From contig NZ_JBITDV010000021.1 of the NCBI RefSeq assembly GCF_044454545.1, positions 49,608 through 113,607 on the forward strand: a DNA stretch of 64,000 bases, given 5' to 3'. This document shows positions 26,001 to 33,600 of this stretch, piece after piece. Each line of letters begins with the position of its first letter. Position 1 is the stretch's first letter. This DNA comes from Cryptosporangium sp044454545. Its GTDB lineage: Bacteria; Actinomycetota; Actinomycetes; Mycobacteriales; Cryptosporangiaceae. A program made the position numbers and the translations under genes. Under the pieces are notes generated by a model. It searched no databases. It was not told the DNA's origin and saw only the letters and a program-made list of their open reading frames with translations.

Positions 26001-26441
26001 TTAGCCGGTCGGCGTGCCGGTACCGGCGTCCTGCATCGCTCGCCGCAGCGTCTGCAGTGGACCCGCGAGCTCGGCGGCCAGCGGCTCGGTGAGCCAGGTC
26101 CGCAAACCGTCCTCGACCGTCGGGGTGGCGGCCTCGAGGAGCTCCCGCCCGGCCGGGCTCAGCTCGAGCAGCGACGACCGCCGGTTCCGCGGATTCGGCC
26201 GCCGGACCACCCAGCCGGCCTGCTCGAGCCGGTCGACGGCCTTGCTCACCGCGCCCACGGTGATCGCGATGTCGTGGGCCGCGTCGTTGACCCGGTAGTT
26301 TTCCCGGCCGTCGATCAGCCGCAGGAACCCGAACTGTCCGATCGTGAGGCCGTGCTCGGCACGCACACGCTCGCTGAGGGCGTTGTACAGCCGGGTCTCG
26401 AAGTGCACGAGGTCGTTGAAGACGTCGATCAGCTCGGTCAC
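26001..26441 (-). CDS. MarR family transcriptional regulator
   Basis: 146 aa from the GTG at 26441, which is preceded by AAAGGAGG at ideal spacing; the longer frame up to 26789 overlaps the divergent gene. The winged-helix core is clear: LTIGQFGFLRLIDG, VNDAAHDIAITVGAVSKAVDRLEQAGWVVR (recognition helix), then RRSSLLELSPAGRELL (wing). It is divergent from an HSL-type hydrolase, its most likely target, and upstream of the Fpg/Nei gene. Confidence 0.92.
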   Translation of the reverse strand: MTELIDVFNDLVHFETRLYNALSERVRAEHGLTIGQFGFLRLIDGRENYRVNDAAHDIAITVGAVSKAVDRLEQAGWVVRRPNPRNRRSSLLELSPAGRELLEAATPTVEDGLRTWLTEPLAAELAGPLQTLRRAMQDAGTGTPTG

Positions 26442-26459
26442 TGGCAGCCTCCTTTCTCC

Positions 26460-26503
26460 GGAAGTATATTCGTGGACAGGTTCATTCCAGGGAAGATATT
26501 GCG
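26460..26503. promoter_or_regulatory. Imperfect direct repeat, possible MarR site
   Basis: GGAAGTATATT (26460-26470) and GGAAGATATT (26491-26500) are AT-rich near-copies about 31 bp apart in the 73-bp gap between the divergent marR and hydrolase genes. This is unusually AT-rich for the window. Site identity is a guess. Confidence 0.3.
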
Positions 26504-26514
26504 GAGGAAGAATC

Positions 26515-27393
26515 ATGAGTGCCGAGCAGCGGGCCGCGGTCGACGCCCAGTTACGGTCGGTGGTGTTCGACACGGGGGCCGCGCCCGAGCAGATCCGCGC
26601 CGGCTTCGCCGCGATGATGGCCGGTCCGGCCCCGGCGGGCGTCTCGATCACGCCGACCGAGCTCGGTGGCCGCCGCACTCTCGAATTCGCCGGCGAGACC
26701 GGGACGATTCTGTACTTCCACGGCGGTGCGTGGGTGTTCGGTTCGCCGGAGACCGCGCAGGGGCTCACGGCGGCTCTGGTCCGGCGCACCGGTGCACGGG
26801 CCTACTCCGTCGACTACCGGCTCGCGCCGGAGAACCCGTTCCCGGCCGCCGTCGAGGACGCGCTCGCCGCCTACCGCGAACTGCTCGACCGCGGTACTGC
26901 CCCGGAGAGCGTGGTGCTGGCCGGTGACTCCGCCGGCGGCGGGCTCGCCATCCTGCTCGCGATCGCCGCGCGCGATGCCGGCCTGCCCGGGCCGGCCGCG
27001 GTCGTCACGTTCTCGCCCGGTCTGGACGCGACGCGCAGCGGCGAGAGCATGGTGTCCAAGCACGGCGTCGACCCGCTGTTCACCCGGGAGAGCCTGCAGG
27101 TGCTGAGCGCGCTGCACCTCGACGGAGCCGACCCGCGGCAGCCGCTGATCAGCCCCGCGGTGGTCGGTGACCTGGCGGGCCTGCCGCCGACGCTGCTGCA
27201 GGTCGGCACGAACGAGGTCCTGCTGGACGACTCGACCCGCTTCGCCGCGCGGGCCGCGACCGCGGGCGTCGACGTGATCCTCGACGTGACGGCGGACGTC
27301 CCGCACGTGTTCCAGGCCTACGAGGGGACGCTCGACGAAGCCGACGCCGCGCTCGACCGGGCCGCCCGCTTCGTGCGCGACCACCTGGCCTGA
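26515..27393 (+). CDS. HSL-family (family IV) esterase/lipase
   Basis: 292 aa from the ATG at 26515 with GCGGAGG upstream. The oxyanion motif HGGAW (about 69-73) and the nucleophile elbow GDSAGGG (S139) define the hormone-sensitive lipase family. VDYRLAPENPFPAAVED is the usual follow-on motif, and the acid and histidine lie in NEVLLDDS and DVPHVFQAYEG. It should hydrolyse short acyl esters in the cytoplasm. It is divergent from marR and probably under its control. Confidence 0.93.
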   Translation: MSAEQRAAVDAQLRSVVFDTGAAPEQIRAGFAAMMAGPAPAGVSITPTELGGRRTLEFAGETGTILYFHGGAWVFGSPETAQGLTAALVRRTGARAYSVDYRLAPENPFPAAVEDALAAYRELLDRGTAPESVVLAGDSAGGGLAILLAIAARDAGLPGPAAVVTFSPGLDATRSGESMVSKHGVDPLFTRESLQVLSALHLDGADPRQPLISPAVVGDLAGLPPTLLQVGTNEVLLDDSTRFAARAATAGVDVILDVTADVPHVFQAYEGTLDEADAALDRAARFVRDHLA

Positions 27394-27395
27394 AC

Positions 27396-27728
27396 TCAGC
27401 CCCGGAGCCGCAGGTCGACGATCATCTGCGCGGCCTGCGTCATGCCCCGGGCCGGCGGCCCCGAGCCGGCCGGTTCGATCCGCCGGTGGGTCTGCGCGAT
27501 CGTGGTGATCTCGCGCTCCGACAGCGGCAGCGCCCGGCGCGCTCGCATCGACAACGCGGTCGGCTGCCAGGCCGCGATCCAGCCGGCCCGCTCGTCGGCG
27601 TCCAGGGTGTCCCAGGCGCGTCCGTCTTCGGCCGACGAGGCTCTGGCCAGCTGCTCGGCCAGCGCGTTGATCTCGCCGCCGCGGCGCCGCTTGCTCCTCG
27701 ACCGCTGCCCCCGCTCGTCGTCCGCCAT
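27396..27728 (-). CDS. Hypothetical protein, basic N-terminus
   Basis: 110 aa from the ATG at 27728; an upstream extension of the open frame looks non-coding. The first 20 residues are strongly basic (RSRSKRRRGGE). The rest is predicted helical (INALAEQLARASSAEDGRAW, LSEREITTIAQTHRRIEP). It resembles small actinobacterial proteins of unknown role. It converges on the HSL hydrolase with 2 bp between stop codons. No function proposed. Confidence 0.65.
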   Translation of the reverse strand: MADDERGQRSRSKRRRGGEINALAEQLARASSAEDGRAWDTLDADERAGWIAAWQPTALSMRARRALPLSEREITTIAQTHRRIEPAGSGPPARGMTQAAQMIVDLRLRG

Positions 27729-27850
27729 GGGTCCGACGATAGGCAATCTAGGTAGCCCGACCGCAAATCTGGGGATCGATGCCCGATCTCTCGGACCACG
27801 TCCGTGCATACAACGAGGCGGTGGCATTCACACGAACACGGAGGATCAGT

Positions 27851-28585
27851 ATGCGACCGCTCAAACGTGCCGTAGGTCTCGCGGCTGCGTTACTACTGGC
27901 GTCAGTGGCGTTCTCGGCCGCTCCGGCGTCGGCGCAGGGGGTGAACGAGGCCGTTCCCCGCACGCTGCCGTCCGCGACGCTGACGAGTGCGAGCGTCACG
28001 TTCAACACCAACGACGAGGACAAGGACGGAGACACCCTGGTCCGCATCCGGATCTGGAACAAGGCCGGGGCGCTGGTCTCACTGACCGAGAACACGTACA
28101 CGCATTTCGACGACAATTCCGTGCACGGCCCGTACGCGCTGAATGTCCCGGCCGGCGTGCCGATGAGTGATCTGCAGCCCGGTCAGTTCGAGATCTTCAT
28201 CGTGCCGTCGGGCGGGTCCATTTTCACCGTGCCGAACGACACCTGGAGGTTCAACTACAAGGCGATCCTCAACTTCTCCGACGGCACCTCGTACAAGGTC
28301 AGCCAGAACGGTATCGAGCTGACCGAGTGGAACCGGTTCGTTCTCACGCCGTTCACCCCGGTCACCCAGGTCTCCGTGCCGGACGTCACCGGCCAGAGCC
28401 AGGCCGGCGCCACGTCCGCGCTGCAGGCGGCCGGTCTGGTCGTCGGAACCATCACCAAGAAGGTCGACCCGACGTGCGACAACATCAACACGGTGACCAA
28501 CATGAGCCCTGATGCCGGCACCATCGTGGACCCGGGCACGGTGGTCAACCTGACCATCGGGACCAAGCCCAAGGTCTGCAGCTGA
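27851..28585 (+). CDS. Secreted protein with C-terminal PASTA domain
   Basis: 244 aa. A signal peptide (RAVGLAAALLLASVAFSA, cleavage after ASA) is followed by a 140-residue beta-rich domain with acidic loops (FNTNDEDKDGDTL), then one PASTA domain of about 65 residues (VSVPDVTGQSQAGATSALQA to VVNLTIGTKP). PASTA domains usually bind peptidoglycan or beta-lactams. A pair of cysteines near the end (PTCDN, KVCS) could form a disulfide. The ribosome binding site is GGAGG before the ATG. Likely a cell-wall associated exported protein; exact role unknown. Confidence 0.82.
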   Translation: MRPLKRAVGLAAALLLASVAFSAAPASAQGVNEAVPRTLPSATLTSASVTFNTNDEDKDGDTLVRIRIWNKAGALVSLTENTYTHFDDNSVHGPYALNVPAGVPMSDLQPGQFEIFIVPSGGSIFTVPNDTWRFNYKAILNFSDGTSYKVSQNGIELTEWNRFVLTPFTPVTQVSVPDVTGQSQAGATSALQAAGLVVGTITKKVDPTCDNINTVTNMSPDAGTIVDPGTVVNLTIGTKPKVCS

Positions 28586-28620
28586 TCGATCCGTGCGGCG
28601 GTTCGTCGCAGGGTTGACGT

Positions 28621-28664
28621 TGTCGCAAACTGTGACTCATTGTGCTGAGACATAGCTTGCGACA
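28621..28664. promoter_or_regulatory. Inverted repeat upstream of gntR
   Basis: TGTCGCAA (28621-28628) and TTGCGACA (28657-28664) are perfect inverted copies 28 bp apart, just upstream of the gntR ribosome binding site. They could be half-sites for autoregulation by the GntR protein. Confidence 0.35.
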
Positions 28665-28679
28665 TTCGAGGTGATCCTG

Positions 28680-29048
28680 ATGGTCGTCATCGACCCGGCT
28701 TCGGCGACGCCGCCGTACGAGCAGCTCCGGGTCCAGTTCGCCGGGCAGATCCGAGACCGTTCGCTCGCCGTCGGGACGCGGTTGCCGACGATCCGCCGGC
28801 TCGCGGCCGAACTCGGGCTCGCGGTGAACACGGTGGCCAGGGCGTACCGGGAGCTGGAAGAGGCCGGACTGATCGAGACCCGGGGGCGGGCCGGTTCGTT
28901 CGTGACCGCGGGCGGTCAGCACGCGCTCGAGCAGGCCCGGCGCGCCGCCCGCGAGTACGCGGCGGTCGTCCGCGGACTCGGCCTCGACGCGGCCGAGGCG
29001 GTCCGGATCGTGGAAGCCGCCCTGGATTCGCCGGTCACGACGCCGTGA
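28680..29048 (+). CDS. GntR family regulator, YtrA-type
   Basis: 122 aa from the ATG at 28680, which has GAGGTGAT at 4-base spacing; a GTG at 28671 sits inside that site. The HTH covers residues 5-72: PPYEQLRVQFAGQIRDRSL, LPTIRRLAAELGLAVNTVARAYRELEEAGLIETRGRAGSFV. The short C-terminal helical tail without a ligand domain is the YtrA pattern, in which the gene usually controls adjacent transporters. The stop overlaps the start of the LacI gene by GTGA, so both regulators are coupled. Confidence 0.92.
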   Translation: MVVIDPASATPPYEQLRVQFAGQIRDRSLAVGTRLPTIRRLAAELGLAVNTVARAYRELEEAGLIETRGRAGSFVTAGGQHALEQARRAAREYAAVVRGLGLDAAEAVRIVEAALDSPVTTP

Positions 29049-30010
29049 GCCGCCCGCCGAGGGTGACGCAGGCCGACGTCGCGCGGTACGCCGGTGTGAG
29101 CGGGGCGGTGGTCAGCTACGTCGTGCACGCCGGGCCGCGCTCGGTCTCGCCGGAGACGGCGGCGAAGGTCCGGGACGCGATCCGGGTGCTCGGGTACCAG
29201 CCGAACGCCAGCGCGGCGGCGCTGCGCACCGGCTCGTCGAAGCTGCTGGGGCTGGTCCTGCCCGAGTTCGACAACTCCCTCTGGGCCGACCTGGCGGTGG
29301 CCGTGGGCCGGTGCGCTTCCGCACGCGGCTTCGCGCTGATCACGGCCAGCAGCGGCGGGGACGCCGCGCTCGAGCGGGACCAGATCCTGCGCCTGGCCGG
29401 GCGCCAGGTCGAGGGTCTGCTCGTCACGTCGGTCGAGATGACCGATCCCGACGTGCACGGCGCCGCGGGCATCCCGACCGTCTTCCTCAACGTGTTCTCC
29501 GACGTGCCCGGGGCGACGACGATCGGGGTGGACGCCCGTCGCGGCGCGATCGACGGGGTCGAGCACCTGTTGTCGCACGGGTACGACAGCGTCGGGCTGA
29601 TCATCGGGCCGGACGCCGACGTGCGGGAGCAGGGCTGGCGGGAGGCGCTGGAGTTCCGGAGCATGCCGGTCGAGCGGTGCGCGTTCGACCGGCAGGGCGG
29701 TTACGAGGCCGCGCTCCGGATGTTCGGCTCGCCCGGGCGTCCCCGATCGGTGTTCGTGAGCTCCGACATGCAGGCGGTCGGGTGCCTCCGGGCCCTGTGG
29801 GAGCTCGGCCTCCGGGTGCCGCAGGACGTGGCGATCGTGTCCTTCGACGGGAGCGTCGACTCGCAGTTCACCGCACCACCGCTGACGGCGGTGCGGCAGC
29901 CGATAGAGCGGATGGCCCAGGTGGCGGTGGATCTGGTGCTGGACGGACCGGGGCCGCGCCGGGTCGTCGAGCCCGTGCGCCTGGTGGTGCGGGAGTCGTG
30001 CGGCTGCTGA
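29045..30010 (+). CDS. LacI family transcriptional regulator
   Basis: 321 aa. The HTH is VTQADVARYAGVSGAVVSYVVH with hinge region NASAAALRTGSSKLLGLVLP. A periplasmic-binding-protein-like domain follows (GLLVTSVEMTDP, GYDSVGLIIGP, VSSDMQAVGCLRALWELG, IVSFDGSVDSQFTAPPLT) and binds a sugar or related effector. It overlaps the gntR gene upstream and lies 37 bp before an MFS gene whose promoter holds a CG-centred palindrome, the usual operator form for this family. Confidence 0.94.
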   Translation: MSRPPRVTQADVARYAGVSGAVVSYVVHAGPRSVSPETAAKVRDAIRVLGYQPNASAAALRTGSSKLLGLVLPEFDNSLWADLAVAVGRCASARGFALITASSGGDAALERDQILRLAGRQVEGLLVTSVEMTDPDVHGAAGIPTVFLNVFSDVPGATTIGVDARRGAIDGVEHLLSHGYDSVGLIIGPDADVREQGWREALEFRSMPVERCAFDRQGGYEAALRMFGSPGRPRSVFVSSDMQAVGCLRALWELGLRVPQDVAIVSFDGSVDSQFTAPPLTAVRQPIERMAQVAVDLVLDGPGPRRVVEPVRLVVRESCGC

Positions 30011-30027
30011 TTATCTTTGACCTGCAT

Positions 30028-30040
30028 CTATACGTATAGT
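30028..30040 (+). promoter_or_regulatory. CG-centred palindrome overlapping a -10 box
   Basis: CTATACGTATAG (30028-30039) is a perfect 12-bp palindrome. It overlaps TATAGT (30035-30040), a good -10 hexamer ending 7 bases before the GTG of the MFS gene. That spacing implies a leaderless transcript, and no ribosome binding site is present. LacI-family operators commonly have a central CG, so the neighbouring LacI protein is the natural candidate repressor. Confidence 0.5.
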
Positions 30041-30047
30041 TCCGGCA

Positions 30048-31271
30048 GTGACGTCCACGCCTGTCGCCTCTCGGTCGGCGATCCAGATCGTGATCCGCAC
30101 CCCGCTGTACCGAGGGGCGACGATCGCGCTGTTCCTGGCCGGTGTCGGGCTCTCGTCCGCCGCGCCGTTGATGTCGTTGTTCTTGGTCGAGGACCTGCAC
30201 GCGTCGCTGACGACGGCCGGCCTCTACGCGCTCACCAACCTCGCCGCGCCCCTGGCCGGCTACCTGGTCGGGTCTCACTCCGACCGGATCGGCGACCGGT
30301 TGGGGCTGTTCCGGATCTGTGCCGTGCTGGGGTTCGTCGGGTGGGCCGTGATCGCGGTATCGACGCAGCTCTGGGTGCCGATCGTGGTGAACATCCTGGT
30401 GCTGGGCTTCGCGGGCGCGGCGACGTCGCAGTTGTTCGCGGCGGTCCAGGACGATCCGGTTCCGGAGATCGACGGTGTGATCGCGATCATCCGTATCGCG
30501 CTGGTCGGGGGATGGGTGGTCGGGCCGGTGCTCGGATCGCTGCTGGCGTCCTGGACCAGCGTCCGGTTCCTGTTCTTCGTGACCGGGTTATGTCTGCTCG
30601 CGCAGATACTGCCGCTCGGCCGGCTGCGGACGACCGTCACGGTGCGCGCCGACGCGAGCCCGCAGGTCGCGCCCGGGATCTCGGCCATGACGCCGTTGCT
30701 CGTGTTCACCGCTCTGACCGTCCTGGCCTACGCCGGGGACACGATCAAATTCGCCTACCTGCCGCTCTACATGAGCCGGGAACTCGATCTCCCGTCGGGA
30801 CTGCGCGGTGCGATCATCGGGGCCCAGCCGCTGGTGGAGATCCTCGTGATCCCGGCGGCCATCGCGCTGTCGCGCAAGATCGGCGCGATGCCGCTGCTGA
30901 TGCTCGGCTGTGTGCTCTCGGCACTGGGTGCGGTGTGTTTCGCGGTGATCGGCAACGCGGCCGGGTTGTTCGCCGGGCAGATCCTGATCGGTTTCCTGTG
31001 GGGCATCTTCGGCGGGCTCGGCATCATCGTCGCCCAGCGGCTGCTGCCGGCCTCGATCGCCACGGCGTCGGCGATCTTCATCAGCGCCGAGCCGCTGAGC
31101 ACCGCGGTGGGCGGGCTGGCCGGCGGGCTGGGCGTCGCGGAGCTCGGCATTCCGCACGTCTTCTTCGTGCCCGCGGTGCTGGCCGTGATCGCGACGGCGG
31201 GCCTGGCCGTGATGGCCGTCGTCGGGCCGGCGGATGGACGCGGCGCGCACGCCACGCCGGCGGAGCACTAG
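30048..31271 (+). CDS. MFS transporter, sugar efflux (Set) type
   Basis: 407 aa with about 12 hydrophobic segments. The loop 2-3 motif is present as VGSHSDRIGDRLG. The general layout (short N-terminus, PLYRGATIALFLAGVGLSSAAPLMSLFLVEDL) matches SetA/SetB-like sugar efflux transporters. The GTG start has no ribosome binding site and lies at the predicted transcription start. It is preceded by the gntR-lacI pair, so control by sugar is plausible. The stop overlaps the converging tetR gene by 4 bp. Confidence 0.88.
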   Translation: MTSTPVASRSAIQIVIRTPLYRGATIALFLAGVGLSSAAPLMSLFLVEDLHASLTTAGLYALTNLAAPLAGYLVGSHSDRIGDRLGLFRICAVLGFVGWAVIAVSTQLWVPIVVNILVLGFAGAATSQLFAAVQDDPVPEIDGVIAIIRIALVGGWVVGPVLGSLLASWTSVRFLFFVTGLCLLAQILPLGRLRTTVTVRADASPQVAPGISAMTPLLVFTALTVLAYAGDTIKFAYLPLYMSRELDLPSGLRGAIIGAQPLVEILVIPAAIALSRKIGAMPLLMLGCVLSALGAVCFAVIGNAAGLFAGQILIGFLWGIFGGLGIIVAQRLLPASIATASAIFISAEPLSTAVGGLAGGLGVAELGIPHVFFVPAVLAVIATAGLAVMAVVGPADGRGAHATPAEH

Positions 31272-31819
31272 GACGAACGGCGGCCCGCGAACGCGAGCGC
31301 CACCGTATGACGGAGTGCGGCTTCGTGGTCGGACCCGGTCACCGGGGAGAGGCCCACCACCGACCAGGTCAGGGCCATCGAGGTCACCAGCGCCAGCACG
31401 TCCTGGGGGCTCGCGGTCGCGTCCAGCCGCCCGTCGGACTGCGCCCGGGCGATCTCGTCGACTTTCTCCCGCACCGCGTGCTCGTCCATCGGGAGGTCCA
31501 CGCCCTCGAGCCGGGCCCACGCCAGCAGGCGGATGACGTCGGGACGCCGTTGCGCGGCCTCGTACAGGCCGACCGCGTAACCGGGCAGGTCGTCGACGCT
31601 GAACGGCGTCTCGTCGACGATCGCGGCCGCGTGCTTGCGGTAGACGGCCTCGAACAGCGCCTGCTTGTCGCCGAAGTACGCGTAGATCTGGGCCTTGTTC
31701 ACCCCGGCCCCGGCGGCGATTCGGTCGACCCGGGCACCCGCGATGCCGCGCTCGGCGAAGTCCCCGGTCGCGGCGGCGAGGATCCGGCGGCGCGTCTCCG
31801 GTGCGTTGCGGGTTCTCAC
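31268..31819 (-). CDS. TetR/AcrR family transcriptional repressor
   Basis: 183 aa from a GTG at 31819. The HTH is ILAAATGDFAERGIAGARVDRIAAGAGVNKAQIYAYFGDKQALFEAV (about residues 13-59), followed by a TetR_C-type helical domain. It is divergent from a zinc alcohol dehydrogenase across 50 bp that contain a 26-bp interrupted palindrome, which probably serves as the shared operator. Its 3' end overlaps the MFS stop. Confidence 0.92.
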   Translation of the reverse strand: MRTRNAPETRRRILAAATGDFAERGIAGARVDRIAAGAGVNKAQIYAYFGDKQALFEAVYRKHAAAIVDETPFSVDDLPGYAVGLYEAAQRRPDVIRLLAWARLEGVDLPMDEHAVREKVDEIARAQSDGRLDATASPQDVLALVTSMALTWSVVGLSPVTGSDHEAALRHTVALAFAGRRSS

Positions 31820-31833
31820 ACCGGCAGGCTAGC

Positions 31834-31859
31834 TTAGTTTCTGACTAGTTGGTTACTAA
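31834..31859. promoter_or_regulatory. TetR operator candidate
   Basis: TTAGT (31834-31838) and ACTAA (31855-31859) are inverted around a central ACTAGT (31844-31849), all sharing one dyad axis. The element ends just before the AAGGAG ribosome binding site of the alcohol dehydrogenase, so binding would block its transcription or translation. Confidence 0.5.
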
Positions 31860-31869
31860 GGAGTTCCCC

Positions 31870-32856
31870 ATGTTGCGGTACGCCGTAGACAAGCCCGGCG
31901 GTCCGGTCCGCGCGATCGAGGCCGAGGACCCGCCTCTCGGCCCGCGCGAGGTCGACGTCCGGGTCACGCACTGCGGCGTGTGCAACACCGACGTCAGCCT
32001 GATCGACGACGTGTACGGGATCTCGCGCTTCCCGCTGGTCGCCGGCCACGAGGCGGTCGGCATCGTCGAAGCGTTCGGACACGAGGTCGAGCTCACGATC
32101 GGGCAGCGCGTCGGCGTCGGCGCGGTCGCCGGATCCTGCCAGGCCTGCGAGTGGTGCCTGAGCGGCAGGCAGAACCTGTGCCCGCGGAAGGACCTCACCG
32201 CGGTCCGCGGCGACCGGGGTGGCTTCGCCGGCGTCGTCCGGGCCGGCGACTGGCGGTACGTGCAGCCGATCCCCGACGCCCTCGACTCGGCCGCGGTCGC
32301 GCCGCTGCTCTGTGCCGGAGCCACGGTCTTCCCGCCGCTGCTCCGCCACGGCGTCCGGCCGATCGACCGGGTCGCGGTGGTCGGGGTCGGTGGGCTCGGC
32401 CACCTGGCGATCCAGTTCGCCGCCGCCTGGGGCTGCCACGTCACCGCGATCTCGTCCACTGCCGACAAGGAGACCGACGCGCGCCGCTTCGGCGCGCACG
32501 ACGTGCTCGTCGGCCACGACCCGGCGCCCGGCTCGTTCGACTTCGTGCTCTCCACCGTCCCGGCCGACCTGCCCTGGAACACCTATGCGGACGCCCTGCG
32601 GCCGGGCGGAACGCTCTGCCTGGTCGGGGTGCCGCACGAGCCGCTCTCGATCGCCCCGATGACGCTGCTCACCGGCGAGCGGACGATCACCGCGGGCAAC
32701 GTGGGGACGCCGATCGAGCAGCGCGCGATGCTGGAATTCGCCGCCCGGCACGGCATCGTGGCGCAGACCGAGACGTACCCGGTCGCGCGCATCGACGAGG
32801 CGCTCGACCGGGTACGGCAGGGCGCGGCCCGCTACCGGGTGGTACTCGAGATGTGA
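31870..32856 (+). CDS. Zinc-dependent alcohol dehydrogenase (MDR, cinnamyl-type)
   Basis: 328 aa from the ATG at 31870 with AAGGAG upstream. Catalytic zinc ligands are C in HCGVCNTD and H in GHEAVG. The structural zinc lobe is C-x2-C-x2-C-x7-C (CQACEWCLSGRQNLC). The NAD(P) motif is GVGGLGHLA. It has the size and pattern of cinnamyl alcohol/NADP-dependent MDR enzymes. It probably reduces an aldehyde, with expression controlled by the divergent TetR. Downstream lies decayed nadR-like sequence. Confidence 0.93.
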   Translation: MLRYAVDKPGGPVRAIEAEDPPLGPREVDVRVTHCGVCNTDVSLIDDVYGISRFPLVAGHEAVGIVEAFGHEVELTIGQRVGVGAVAGSCQACEWCLSGRQNLCPRKDLTAVRGDRGGFAGVVRAGDWRYVQPIPDALDSAAVAPLLCAGATVFPPLLRHGVRPIDRVAVVGVGGLGHLAIQFAAAWGCHVTAISSTADKETDARRFGAHDVLVGHDPAPGSFDFVLSTVPADLPWNTYADALRPGGTLCLVGVPHEPLSIAPMTLLTGERTITAGNVGTPIEQRAMLEFAARHGIVAQTETYPVARIDEALDRVRQGAARYRVVLEM

Positions 32857-32859
32857 CCG

Positions 32860-33439
32860 CCGGACGGGAACGGGTCGGCGAACCTCTCTCGCACCCCGAG
32901 CAGGTGGTCGGTGATCCTTCTCGGCGTCGGTCTGACGCCGTGCGATGTACCGGAAGTCCTCGTCCGTCCACACCGGTTCGCCCGGCTCGGCGAGCTTCCG
33001 GACGGTGTGTTCCCACCTGTACTCGGCCACCCAGCCGGTCCGGGCCCAGACGCCGCCGCGTTCACGGTAGTGCTCGGCGAGCAATGCGCTGACGGTCGTC
33101 GTGCCGGTCGACTCGGCGCCGACCACCACGACCCGGGGTGGCCAGCCCGGCTCGTACCACCGCCTGCCGGACACCGGCCAGCAGGTTGGCGACGTGTGCC
33201 CGCCGGACCGGTTCGCTGTGGAGGTCGACCGGGATGTCGCACGGCAGGCCGACCACCGTGACCGGTTCGTCGTGGACCGCCCGCAGCCACTCGACCCGGT
33301 CGGCCAGGCTGATCGTTTCCACCTGGGCCGCACCGACCACCACCGTCACCCGGTCGGCGTGCTCGGCCGCGGTGCGGATGAGGTGGTGGTGGCCGAGGTG
33401 CGGTGGGTAGAACCTGCCCATCACCAGTGCGTGGGTCAT
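32860..33439 (-). pseudogene. nadR-like NMN adenylyltransferase/kinase, multiply damaged
   Basis: From the ATG at 33439 the sequence encodes an NMN adenylyltransferase-type N-terminus (ALVMGRFYPPHLGHHHLIRT with the HxGH motif, then VTVVVGAAQVE) but diverges near 33170. A second frame then gives the P-loop kinase part (RVVVVGAESTGTTTVSALLA, ARTGWVAEYRWEHT, PVWTDEDFRYIARRQTDAE), which ends near 32910 without the rest of the kinase domain. About 60 residues are missing between the pieces, and the C-terminal third is gone. Intact NadR makes NAD from salvaged nicotinamide riboside. This copy should be dead. Confidence 0.75.
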
Positions 33440-33553
33440 GCCGCCACCGCCACCCGGCCCACCCCGCAGCCAGAGGTACCAGCCCCAGACCGCCAGGACG
33501 ATGTAGACGACCTGCAGCGCGGAGTCGGCGGACAGACTCTTGACGAGAAAAGC
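33440..33553 (-). pseudogene. pnuC fragment (nicotinamide riboside transporter)
   Basis: About 35 codons read FLVKSLSADSALQVVYIVLA, then WGWYLWLRGG, which matches the conserved second half of PnuC. The fragment runs in frame, with no stop, into the nadR-like remnant. The rest of the 200-residue transporter is absent, and its upstream end stops within a few bases of the palindrome at 33548-33570. PnuC and NadR normally work together in NAD salvage, so the whole unit has been lost here. Confidence 0.65.
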
Positions 33554-33577
33554 TAATTGCATTAGCTTTTTAGCTAA
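33548..33577. promoter_or_regulatory. Long palindromic operator
   Basis: AAAAGCTAAT (33548-33557) and ATTAGCTTTT (33561-33570) are perfect inverted arms with a 3-base centre. TTAGCTAA (33570-33577) repeats the half-site. It is AT-rich in a very GC-rich setting and lies 23-53 bp before the hydrolase start. This is typical of a MarR/TetR-family operator, but no regulator gene adjoins. Confidence 0.6.
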
Positions 33578-33600
33578 CAACATTCACCAAGGAGAGCGTG

